Shown here piece by piece: positions 1 through 10,941 of a DNA stretch of 64,000 nucleotides. A model generated the notes under the pieces. The model saw only the letters and a program-made list of their open reading frames with translations. It was not told where the DNA came from and did not search any database. This DNA comes from Gamarada debralockiae (lineage: Eukaryota; Ascomycota; Leotiomycetes; Helotiales; Hyphodiscaceae), in assembly GCA_002803225.1 (NCBI GenBank), contig NXFV01001887.1, forward strand, positions 37,394-101,393, given 5' to 3'. Position 1 is the stretch's first letter. Each line of letters starts with the position of its first letter. A program made the translations under genes and the position numbers.

Positions 1-173
1 TTGTCACTGTATTTGTTACCCATATACTAGAAGCTTCTAGTCACTTCAATATCCAACACTCTGGTTGCTCAAGCTTGAAGAAAAGGCTGGGCGGCGCAAA
101 AAAGCATTGATTGCTGGTAATTAGTGCTGCTGCTATTTTACTTACATGCAAGGCGAACGTTCGTACCATTCTC

Positions 174-1326
174 TCACTTCATCGCAGCAACTTCAGGGCT
201 TTTGGCAATCCACTCTTCATAGGTTTCCAAAGGCTCGGTCAAGATCTAGCAAATCACTATCAGCACATCTCGGATTCCAAAACCTAGCATCACAACTCAC
301 CTCATAGCCAGCCTCAAGCCCAGATCCACCAAAGAATCCGAACTCCTTCGCATATTGCATGTTCTCGTACATATCGTCCCTGAAGAAGTCCGGGAGACCC
401 ATTTTCTCCAGTGCTTTTTTATACTCGTCCTCTGAAATCTGCTTAAATTTCACGTTAAGGCCGGCTTTTTCCCTCAATAGCTCACAACTCTCCTGAAGGG
501 TATACTCCTTCTCTGCAGCACAGATTTCTTTTCCAAGCAACTTCTCGCGATTAAGCAAGATAGCTTTAACGTACTTCCCCGTATCCTGGATAACAGAAAT
601 CAACGGCCATTTCGTGTTGCCGGGAATGGGCAGGGAGAGTATATAGGACTTAGAAGTGGTCGCGGAGGGATCGGGTGAGAGCATGAACAGGGTGTAGCTC
701 ATGAAGACGCCTAGCAAGAGAAAAGTAGCCGGAATGCCAAGAGAACGGATGTGCTCCTCGACGAGGGCTTTGCCATCGAAGTGAAGAACCTTGGTGTACT
801 TTCCGTCGCTGACTGGAAGTGATGTCAGTGATGCGTGTTGCGTTGGGCTAGGGAGATCTACTTTTTGCAACATGAGGCAAGCTACTCCAGATCAAGTGCT
901 GGATGTTCAGCTCCTGACGAAGTCAGTCAGTGGCTCGGAACTTGGAATGAGGAAAATTTTTGCCTTCGCAACGTCGGCAATGTTGATTCCCTGTCCCATC
1001 TCATAGTCCTTGCTCATGCGCTCGTGGAAGTTTGTCACAGCGAATACTGCGTATGCATCTTTCACCACAGCGCGAAGGGAATCTTTGTCGTCTAGATCGG
1101 CCTAAATGATTTAGCATCAAGCCATAATTGAAGATTGATAGCTTACCTTGAGGACTGTGACGCCTTGCTCAGCAAGTGCAGTTGCTGCCGGCTTCGAAGG
1201 ATCTCTGGTGATGGCACGGATGTGAAATTGATCTGCAGTCGCAGGGTCACCCAGGATAGCTTTGATGACAGAACCGCCTTGGTTACCAGTGGCACCAAAC
1301 ACAACGAGGATTTTCTTGGCGGTCAT
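174..1326 (-). CDS. NmrA-like NAD(P)-binding protein
   Basis: Five exons on the minus strand: 1326-1147, 1101-964, 913-862, 812-301 and 245-174, giving 317 residues in one frame. The N-terminus has the Rossmann dinucleotide motif GATGNQGG (residues 11-18), followed by an Arg-Asp pair (41-42) typical of NADP-sensing members. The middle contains IWSSLPHV and GKYTKVLHFDGK, both characteristic of the NmrA/HSCARG family. Such proteins bind NAD(P) and act as redox sensors or atypical short-chain reductases, usually in cytosol or nucleus; the exact substrate cannot be read here. The C-terminus ends with a helix (TYEEWIAKSPE) seen in family members. Introns 1, 3 and 4 are GT-AG; intron 2 (963-914) must start with GC to keep the frame. 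Length fits the family (300-320 residues). The family call is secure, the biological role is not. Confidence 0.87.
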
Positions 1327-2353
1327 ATTGAGCTGAGATGTGGATGGAGGGGAACTTTCTGATCTGATCTTAGGAATTCTTTGAAATTGCAGAAAAACTC
1401 CCCTTTATAGCCACAAGCCACCTGGCTTCGGACTCAGACCAAACTTCAAACTGGGAACAAGGACAGCGAGAGTGGCATGAGAGAAGCTTGGCCGGAAGGT
1501 TCTGATCCCAACTTTGACGACCAGTTGCCCCTTATCGACTCCGCGCGGGCAGACATTCTGGCCGAGAAAGCCACAACCGCGTTTGGCGAAGCAATCATAC
1601 CTCATCCAGACCGCCACCATCTGTTTGATCGCCCCGACCGGTGTAAAGCAAAAGACGGTATGGGGCTCAGAATCGAAGTGCTGACGTTGGAGGACCCACT
1701 CGGCGCTCAACATTGGTTCCGGTGCGAAGCGAAAGAGATGATTGGTCGGAAACGAGACGGCAACAAGTAGCCAGACTTTTCAATGTTCCAGTCAAGAAAC
1801 AGCCGTTCTAGTACGAAGATGTTCCTTCGTCGCTGCAAAAGCAGGCGAATTATACGATGCTATTGCAAGCGCATCTACCAAAGAGAGAGCTGGAATTTTC
1901 GGGTCTGATTACGCACACGGGAGGATTGAATAACTACGGTAGAATGAAAAGAAAGCTGAAATTCTTCCCACTCCTTCCATCGGTCTCACTTTGCAGACGC
2001 ACGTTGTTCACGGCGAAGTGAGTTTTACAGTAGGAATCAAAGTTGCTCAAATCCTACGATCCAAAATTTTCGAACCCCGCCCAAAATAGCTTGTCTGCTA
2101 AACTCGGACAAATACTGCTATACCCTTGAGAATCCACCCTCGTCACCAAGAACATCATAATAGTCTCCAAACTCTTTTGTCCAAACTAAAAGACTTGACA
2201 CCACCCAGGGTTTGTAGGGGGCAATCATTCTCAACACATCATACACGTTCTACATTCGATTCGAGAGGCCATGGATAAACAATAGCCGCAGACTTCGATC
2301 CCGAGGGAATATGGAACGCAGTTAGTTCTCCGTTACAGCGCCCCCGCAGTGGT
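1327..2353. other. No gene recognised
   Basis: Several short open frames lie on both strands, but none shows a domain, a start with a sensible context or consistent splice sites. It contains the promoter of the NmrA-like gene at its left edge. Confidence 0.5.
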
Positions 2354-2846
2354 TCATTTCTCGGCATGCTCGTCGAAAAAGAGCACGTTTCTTTCCACAG
2401 TGGGACCTTCAATAGGAAATAAGGGATTTAGCAGATATACAAGACATGCGTTGCATTTAAGAATGACCTTACCATTTGTATCACTAGATCCATCCATCAC
2501 CTCTTGGAAAGGCAAGTACAGTAGAGGACGGCCCAGAGGGAACGGACGAGGAATTGAATCATGAATAAAGTGTGTTTGGAAGCGGATGTAGTTTGAATCG
2601 CTGTGGAATTCAAAATCCTTTGATGGACCCTGATTCACGATAGTTCTTAGAGGGTAGACCTTTGACGACTTTATTCCTTCGATGGCGGTATAAAACACTC
2701 CAAAGTGGTTCACCAGTGCATCGGCCCCCCTCACCAAAATCTGACCATTCATCACTTCAGGCACACCGCTTACCTTCGTCAGGCTTGGTGTCCCACTTGT
2801 TTATGCCGCCATCAAAGACATATCTCTTCGCCCGTCTTACAGACAT
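2354..2846 (-). CDS. Possible small protein, NTF2/SnoaL-like fold suspected
   Basis: A 3' part is convincing: an open stretch from about 2764 down to a GT-AG intron (donor GTAAGG near 2473, acceptor near 2411) and a short last exon ending at the stop 2354-2356. The joined product has a stretch with LGRPLLYLPFQEVMDG, which resembles the core strands of SnoaL/NTF2-like proteins, an ubiquitous cone-shaped fold used by small enzymes and binding proteins. An upstream piece starting with ATG at 2846 has good codons but sits in another frame. I could not find an intron that joins the two pieces, so either the model is wrong or the gene has a frameshift. Function unknown. Confidence 0.33.
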
Positions 2847-2869
2847 GCCAAATTTTTTTTTTAAAAAAA

Positions 2870-4552
2870 ATTAAAAACCTCAAGCCACTCTCGCGTGTGC
2901 CAAATCTAACCCAAGGAAGTCTACAGCGATATTAATAACTAGCTTGAAATCGCTAAAATTCGAGAACCGCGAAACAGGCATTTTAATGAAAACAACTAAC
3001 CCTCATAACTCGACTAAAACGCATTTATATCAAGCTGTCTATAGCTTAAAATCTAAATGAACATTAGATATTTTAGCTATTTAGTATATGCTATGGTTCT
3101 CCGTCTTCCACTCGAGCTCAACACAGCACTTGACCGTGATATCCTTGCGACCGGAGTTCCCCTCACTACACACGAGATCTCAATACTTACAAGCAATTAT
3201 ATGTGTTCGAATACAACTGTATATAATTAATAACAGCGTATACAGCCTGGAAAAGCAGCAGTAGCTCGAACTAGTGGCCAAAACGTGTTATTACCCCCCG
3301 TGATAAATACTGCGATTAACTACCTTCTTAATTAATTCCTATAGTTCTATTAGGACGAGATTGCATAGTTTTTAGAAGAAGTGTTTGACATATGCTAAGA
3401 GACAATATTATTAGCTTTAAAGCAAATAAAGGTCACAAGAAAGAGACTACCTGTTAAGGCAGTACAAAAGAACGACGAAATAAGAACTGCTTGGCAAGAC
3501 TCTGCAACAGCTACAGGTAGCTGGAGGGCAACGTAAGGGATCACAGTATATCAGAGAAGTAGCAGTAGGGGAAGAGAGACAATATTAGTTGTATTCCTGA
3601 GCATTCGTACGATCGGATTTCCGAAAAACTCAAGCTTGCCCTTTTACAAGTAGGGTTGGCAAGCCTTACTTATTACTTCACATAGCAGTTGTACCAGCTG
3701 CTGACTCCGATTCCAAGCCTTCCGGGCTCCTGTAGGCTAAGATTACCCCTCTAGGATCTACATAGCCTAGCCTGTTCTTTCGGGGCCTACTACATGGTCC
3801 TCCTGCTACCGCCAATACTTGCTTCAACTACAGAAAGGAAAAGCACTTTGCTAAAGAGTACCCTAAGCCTTCTAAAAGCTAGGAAATATTTATAAGATTG
3901 AGAAAGAACAATTAAATAAGAGTATAGTAGAGTTAATTGAAGAGCCTGTTGACATGGTATTGACCCTGTAGAGCAACAGGTACAAGTTAGGAAGTGGTAA
4001 AAAGGGTGATGTATTAAGATTAGACTAAGAGGCTAAAGATATTCTTCTTAGCCAGTCACATAACCTAGCTAGTGACACACTAGTCCCGAATCAAGAAGAC
4101 TGAACTGGTCAGATGCAACTGCACTCCTACGCAGTAGGATGTTCCAACACCTTCTATGTTCTAACACTATATAAACGATACTCCAATATGACTACTGTGG
4201 TGGGATCACGCGGTTCGCAGACACATGGCCTCCGGACAGCATAAATATCGCGCGTCGCGCGCAGCTAGCTAGCTTCTTTTTCAGGCAGTTCACACTCCAA
4301 CAATATATTCCTTTCGACCCTTCTACACTAGTGATTTATTATTTAATTAGAAGGAATATCAATAAATCATAGGGTCAGAGATGTAGCCCAGCCTGGGTTA
4401 GAGGTTCAATATTGCCATGCTACAGGCTACTTAAGAAGGTTCAACTCAGCGCCCCACTATAATGCATTATTTAGCCCAAAGGAGAGCACTTAGGTATCTT
4501 TAGGGAACACATGGCCTGGTAATTTTGTACAATTCCAATAGTTCAGAAGGCC
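2870..4552 (+). mobile_element. RIP-mutated retroelement relic with gag zinc knuckle
   Basis: The region is AT-rich and full of stops. In the plus frame around 3830-3890 a degraded CCHC zinc knuckle can be read: the Cys, His and spacing are there, but two of the Cys codons are now Tyr (TAC), as expected for G-to-A changes. This knuckle marks the nucleocapsid part of a retrotransposon Gag. Downstream, an acidic tail typical of Gag ends near 4000. No reverse transcriptase, integrase or clear LTR pair is visible, so this is a fragment. About 180 bp of it (3505-3680) is repeated at 62585-62760. Confidence 0.6.
3505..3680 (+). repeat. Dispersed repeat, copy 1 (partner at 62585)
   Basis: Shares blocks such as GTAGCTGGAGGGCA, TCAGAGAAGTAGCA and GCCTTACTTATT, in the same order and orientation, with 62585-62760. 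Many differences are C/T or A/G. It lies just upstream of the gag zinc-knuckle relic, in the same reading frame as it. Confidence 0.7.
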
Positions 4553-6721
4553 TTATAGGCTTTGTAGACACAGGCTAGGGAAAAGATAAAATAGATCAGA
4601 AATTGACCACGGATCCCTGGCGTGAACTACAAACCGATCCACATCGGCAAGCCACTGTTCTAGATACACCGGCTCATATGACGAATCCATATTATCCCGG
4701 GATTTGTTGACGATACTTAGGTATGCTACCTCGTCGAATATCTTCCTTTCCAGATAGAGAGTTGTTAAGTCCTCATCGAGTCTTATGGATGATTTATTGG
4801 AGTTTGTCGAGCGTTTCTCACCCACAAAAGGAGAACGTGAAGTAAAACTCCAATCAGGAACCCAGGATGGAAGGTCTGGCTTCTTACGCTCAAGTCCTAT
4901 GCCCGCGCCACGTAACTAGTCCAGGAGTTGCGTTGCCTCGCGCAGCAGGTAGTCCATGGTCTTGATGTACACGGATCGAGTGGTATTTATCTCTCTATAG
5001 TCCGGGATGATTACCCTCTCAGAGTTATCTCTGGCCAAGCCGAGTAAAGCAAAGATTCTATCCCGCGGATCAGACTACCCAATGAACATAGAATGGTTCA
5101 GAAGCCAGGATAATGTCATGGATTAATTGTAGTCGATGTCACGGCGGAACAACATCATCGTATCGGCGTTCAATGCTTCACTCACTAGTTCCCTCTGCGA
5201 AAGTTGGTTATACGGTTCATCGGATGTTTTTGTGAGGGAAGCAGGCCAACATGGGGCGATCCCAGAGCAGGGCTAGTCTCCGGCCGACATAGGTCCAGTC
5301 CATGCAGGCATTGCCGTAGATGATGTGCAGCTTCTTGGCGACCCCGACTTCGTGGATGATCCACATGCGGCGGAACCAGGGGTTGCGGATGATTTCGCGA
5401 GCGCAACCCATCGTGCTAGTTCAGATTCGGTTTTATACAGGTAGCGTGTCTTTAACTGCTCAAGTGACAATCCCATGCCTTCCCTGAGGTAATATAGTTC
5501 AGACATGAGGGATTGGAGCAAGTGAGCATCTGCCGAATGGCCTAGCCAAGCAGTCACGACAGATGCACAGCTGAAAATGCGCCTCATCATCTGCGCCTGA
5601 GCCGTTTTTTCCTCGGAATAGTTCGGGTCCTAGTTGATGTACACCTAGTCGATCCAGATCAGTCTGTCGCGCCACATAGATCTGCATCTGAGAAGAATAT
5701 CATACGTGCTCTCTGTAATCGCTAGGGCTATACCATCGACGAAGATCCGTTTCGACAGCGTTGCAACTCCCCAGACGTACGATACTGCCTCATATGACTC
5801 GTTGAACATGGAGACCAGAGGGATCGTAACAAACTCGCAGCTGATCTCCTGGGAGCCTCTTCCTCGATGGATCTTGATTAAACGTATACACCCACTTGGA
5901 AGACGATTATATAAGCCCAGGCTGTTCATGTCAGGTGCAGGAATATCCTCGCGGGAGGATGGCCACAGCTGTGGAAAGGCTGCAAGCCACCGAGTGACAG
6001 CATGGCTTACCGAAAACACCATGCTCTGACAGGTCAGCCGGATCAAGGATATCTGGTAAGGTGGGCGACAGTGCTCGGTAAGGAGATGCCTAGGGATATA
6101 ATTAATGTACCAGACGATAATGATCGCGGCGGCTATCTCGACAATTAAGGCCGCCCCAGCACCGATGACGACCGTTCCGAGTAGTGAACTCGTGCTGCAC
6201 AGCGCTATGGCCGTCAGCTCAGAAGCAAACCAATATAATACTGATCAAGAGGTAATGGACCGCTTCACGATCTGAAATATCCTCCAAGGCATGGCTGATG
6301 ATTGGGGAGCCAAAGGCGTCCAGCCAGAACAACGGGGTGCTTAGTGCTGAAGCTCTCACGTTGAGCAACAGAATGGGCAGCGTCGCTATCAGCAAAAGTA
6401 GGCCTGAGATCTGCTGGAAGGAGACCTGTCGGCTTGCAGGCTGGAGGATGACGAGAAAGATGATGGTGCTGAACATGAGACTCCAGGTGGATGTGGAGTG
6501 GGAGACAGCCCCGGCAGCCAGCCTGTGAGAGCGTAGCAGACTGGCGAAAGAAACAGCCGGTAAATCTGGAGTTGTGCTGCGATGGGATAATGGCTCCAAA
6601 CGAACGTCTCAGCATCGGCCTCCGTTCTAGAGCATGCCGTTGCTTCGCGAGCCTTGCGGACTTTCCACTGCACCAACTCGTTCATGGCATCGTCAATCTC
6701 CCGCACAACTGGTAGCGGCAT
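4553..6721 (-). pseudogene. HET-domain protein with N-terminal membrane segments, decayed
   Basis: Reading the minus strand from the ATG at 6721, an N-terminal region leads into hydrophobic helices (about 6520-6290 and again 6180-6080), then into a HET domain. Its hallmarks are YEAVSYVWG (near 5800), LIWID (5650), MMRRIFSCASVVTAWLG (5590-5540) and, further on, DPRDRIFALLGLA (5070-5030). HET domains mediate heterokaryon incompatibility, the self/non-self cell death response of filamentous fungi. The gene is broken: in-frame TAG at 5645-5647 and 5630-5632, more stops near 5125 and 5075, and frame changes near 6490, 6230 and 5400. TAG replaces expected Gln codons, matching C-to-T damage. It lies beside the retroelement relic at 2.9-4.5 kb. 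The membrane-plus-HET layout is inferred by bridging the frame breaks. Confidence 0.8.
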
Positions 6722-7391
6722 CTTTAAATTCGAGCAGTGTTACAACGGTCATGACATAGTTAGAGTGTCCACGTCTAGCGTTATAAGGAGAACGATTGTC
6801 AGGCTACTTAAAATCCCGAAGATTAGGGTACGATTAAAACGTCAACCATTAGCGCCAAACCAGTGAAACTAGCTCAGCATAATCGACACGCCCTGTTGAA
6901 CCTGAATGGTCAGCGATGGCGCTGTGGCTGGCGACGCGGCTTGTTGGTACTTTGTTTTTTTTCGGTGCAAAGAGGGCGTTTTCCGCGTAGCAGACGAGAA
7001 CCCAGAACATCTTTTAGCGATGACCTCAAGTTTACGAGCACAATCTCGATGAACATTTTGCACTCTTTCGCGACAGTTAGGTGTCAATCAAACCTTGAGA
7101 CTCCCAGTCGTTGTTATGACTCTTTGCTCAGTGACAGTCACGTGTGATCGTCCTGTGCACCCAGCCTCAAGTGGACCCTGAAAACCCGGATCTGGTGTCG
7201 AATCTGGCTTTTGCAGTTTGCGAAGTACGTGATGGAGCACCGTCATACAAAGAAGGCTAGAAGTGGGCATGGTGAGCTTCAAAACGTGTTCAAACGAGCG
7301 AGATATGGTATTGAAGGTGACGGATCAATCCTTCCCGTCTCATGACAAGGCCAATTGCTGATGCCGACCAGAGAATCATGAGGCTGAAGAA
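6722..7391. other. Intergenic, shared upstream region
   Basis: Lies between the start of the decayed HET gene (minus) and the start of the histidine kinase (plus). No domain-bearing frame is visible; it probably holds the promoter of the kinase. Confidence 0.5.
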
Positions 7392-10300
7392 ATGGAGGCT
7401 GCCCCACAGTCACTAAAGGATGTTGGAATTATTGACCTGCTAGAACAGGATAGCAGACCGACATTTATCATTGATCTCCAACCTTCAGACACCGAAGCCA
7501 AAGGTCGCATGAATGTGATCTTTTGCAACAAGTCTCTCCGATTTTTTGACGAACTGCGGAATGTCGTTTGCGCTGAGACCTTCTTCACGGAACTTTCACC
7601 ATCCTCAAATACGTCGACGGATTCGACATCAGATTTATCCCCTGGGATCGTTGAACAGAACTTCAAGACTTGGGCTACCAGCCGTATTGAGGATTCGAAT
7701 GATGGCTACCTCCCACGCCATACGTTCCGCGGTATGTTTTGGACCTGTTCAACACTAAAACATCGTTGGAGAGTTATAAGCGCTTCACAAGTACCAAATC
7801 AACAGCGAGAAAGCCATGGAACTCCAAAATCTAGTCGGGCAACTTCAAGAGCTACATCTACCACGGGTCCTTTGGAAGACAAGTCGGAATCGGAATATCA
7901 AATCCCTGAGAAAGCGAAGCTTTCCAAGAAGCTCGCGGACAGTGAGTCAAGATTCAGGGTCCTCACCGAGTTGAATCCAGTTGGAATGTACTATGTCTCA
8001 CCTGAAGGAAACATTGAATATGCCAATGATATGTGTAAGTTTAGCCTCTGCATATCGAACTTCCGGCCCTGACAGAAACAAAGGGTATGAGATCACTGGC
8101 CACCCCAGGGGCCTTGAAGCTGAAATGTAAGTGAACATCCCTCGAATCAGGCGTCGGTTGTGAATTCTGACATAGCCTTTCAGGTCTTTCATGAATGTTA
8201 TATCGGAGTCTGATCATCCATTGATGAACAAAGAATGGGAGATTTTGACCACTGAGAAAGGGAAACGATTTTTCGAGCTTCGCCTGAGGAATCCGTGGTA
8301 TGATGAAACAGGCAAACCGAAGCAGAAATGGATCCTAGCATCTTGCGACCAGGAATTTTATGAAGATGGCCGCTTGAAGAGCATCATGGGCTGCATGTAC
8401 GTGCCATTGCGATCTCACATAGAGTTATGTTGTTGACTTGAGAAGCACCGATATTACTTTACAAAAGCAAGCAGAAGAAGACGCCGTCGAACGGGCGAAC
8501 TTGGTGGAAAAGCTTGCTTTACGAACGGAAGAAGCGGCTCAACATGAGAGAAACTTTCAACAAATGGCCGAGCTAGCTCCCTGTGGTCAGTTTGGTTTGC
8601 CGCACATTCCCATGGGTACCTTGCTTACTTTGAGAAGGCATGTTTACATTTGACCCTGAGGGCACTATCACGTGGGCCAATTCTCAATGTAAGTTCAATG
8701 ATTTCGTCCAGTTACGAAACACAGTATTGCCCTCCCTTCAAAATTATAGTTGTATTGCTGTTATGATTTCTGACCCAAATATAGGGTACGAGATGACTGG
8801 ACACTCAAGAAACCCCGCGGAGCATTGCCCGATGTCTTTCCTCAATTTCATCGAGCAGCAAGACCACGAAACCTTCGACCGCCTATGGCAGAAGCTGGCT
8901 GTCGCGAAAGAAGAAGTCAGCTCAGAATTACGACTCAAGAAGCCTTGGATCAGACGGATACAAAAAGAGGCGATTCGGGATACTACCTGGATTCTTTTCC
9001 TCGCTCTGCCACAGTTGGACGACAACGGACATCTTACCAAAGTACTTGGTTGCACCACAGACATCAGCCACTTCAAATGGGCCGAGTCTGTTCAGATGCA
9101 AAGTCGATTGCAGGCTGAAGAAGCCAAACGGCAACAGGAAGCGTTCATTGACATGACGTCGTAAGTAGCGTCTCCATCAAAGATTAGTGGTGGCATCACT
9201 TCTTACTGAATTGCATACAGGCATGAAATGCGGAATCCTCTGAGTGCGATATTGATGTGCGCAGATGGAATTGCAGAATCTCTCCTCGATTTCCAGGCCG
9301 TGAAAGACAAGACGGCGATTCTATCAAACTCCTTGGTGGAGAGCAACCTCGATGCCGCTCAGACAATTGTTTCATGCGCACAGCACCAAAAACGAATTAT
9401 CGACGACATTTTGACGCTTTCGAAATTGAACTCTACTATGCTGCATGTGACTCCTGTGCAAGTTCAGGTTGAGACTACTATACGAAGAACTTTGAAGATG
9501 TTTGAGAACGAATTGGTGGCCCATGATATTCAAATGTCGTTTGAAGTGGATGAGTCCTACCGAGAAGCAAAGGTTGACTTGGTATTTTGCGACCCCGTCC
9601 GGTTGACACAAATCTTCATCAATCTTCTCACAAATGTATGTCTCTTCGCCCATATCTACTAATTCATCTTGTCTGAGATATCACTAGGCTATTAAGTTCA
9701 CTCGATCCGAATGCAAAAAGCAAATCGCAGTCACACTCGGCGCATCCGTCGCAATACCAAAAGAAGCGCATCCGGACATTGAATGGTTCCCATCAAAGGA
9801 CTCTGACTCTATCCAAGACTTGACACTTGCTCCTGAGTGGAGTACTGGTGAACATATTTACTTGTATTTTGCGGTACGAGATACTGGTAGAGGACTGAAC
9901 ACGGATGAGAAGACTCGATTGTTTCACAGATTCAGCCAAGCTTCTCCTCGCACACACGTACGCATCTATATCTGGGTATAGAGCTCAAGCTTACATTATA
10001 GCAGGTCCAATACGGTGGATCCGGACTCGGTCTGTTCATCTCACGAAAGCTGACTGAGCTTCAAGGGGGTGAGATCGGAGTTGCCTCAAATGCTGGAGAA
10101 GGAAGTGAGTAGACATTGCTTATGCTATGCCATGTGCCTCTAACTTTGAATAGGCACATTTGCATTCTATATTAAGGGTCGCCGATCACCGAACTCTGAT
10201 GGAGATCACCTGGCCAGGCCCTCACATATAACTTCGAGAGCTTTATCAGCTACTGAAATCTCTACTGCTTCCATGCCTGACTCCCCATTCGGACCACCAA

Positions 10301-10826
10301 GAATGATGCACCATTATCATATATTACTTGTCGAGGACAATCTTATAAACCAGAAAGTTCTCAGCAAACAGTTACGAAATACTGGTTGCACGGTTCATGT
10401 AGCCAACCATGGTGTAGAAGCTCTTGACTTCCTGTCGACGACCACCCTTTGGAATGATGGCTCACTTGATGAGAATAGGAATGAACTTTCTGTTATACTT
10501 ATGGATCTTGAGATGCCCATCATGGATGGATTAACGTGCACTCGGAAGATCAGGGACCTAGAGAGGGAAGGTAAATTGAAAGGTCGCGTGCCTATTATTG
10601 CAGTGACCGCGAACGCCAGAATGGAGCAGATGGACTTAGCGATTGAGGCTGACATGGTAAGTCGCTATGATTTTTATGCCTCTATGACGATACTGACTTA
10701 ACGTAGGACAATATAGTGCCGAAGCCGTTTCAAATACCAGAGCTGATGCAGAAGATCGACCAACTGATGGCCAATCGGATATTAGGTGATAGAGAAGGAA
10801 AGACAGATTATTTCATGAAGTTATGA
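7392..10826 (+). CDS. Hybrid histidine kinase with PAS domains
   Basis: Eleven exons (7392-8034, 8084-8126, 8184-8396, 8446-8585, 8638-8688, 8785-9160, 9221-9635, 9688-9957, 10005-10104, 10154-10656, 10707-10826), all joined by GT-AG introns, give 957 residues without a stop. Order: divergent PAS-like start (about 20-110), PAS (185-300), coiled coil (310-350), PAS (350-460), phospho-acceptor [10 protein letters not shown] with His490, ATPase N-box (INLLTN, 621-627), G1 DTGRGL (692-697), G2 GGSGLGL (721-727), and a receiver with acidic pair E811/D812, phospho-acceptor Asp868 and Lys924. It should autophosphorylate on His and pass phosphate to its own receiver, then to a phosphotransfer protein feeding a stress MAPK or regulator. 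No transmembrane segment is seen, so it is probably cytosolic, with PAS sensing light, redox or a ligand. The acceptor of intron 3 is ambiguous (8442 or 8446). All key residues are present. Confidence 0.95.
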
Positions 10827-10941
10827 ACCAAATACCATATCATGTTATATTATTATTAATCATATAGGAGACTCGATTATGACCTTCAAATATTTGCAGA
10901 CTTAGCTAGAGCAGCACGGAGCTTTCCCTCCTCCACAAAAG

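Noticed and set aside
4238..4285. CG-rich patch (CGCGCGTCGCGCG) followed by AGCTAGCTAGCT
   Set aside because: Simple palindromic and short tandem sequence; no evidence for function.
4140..4302. Possible solo LTR with TGTT...AACA ends and an internal TATATAAA
   Set aside because: The flanking five bases differ (TAGGA and ATATA), and TGTTCCAAC/TGTTCTAAC also repeats inside, so the ends are arbitrary.
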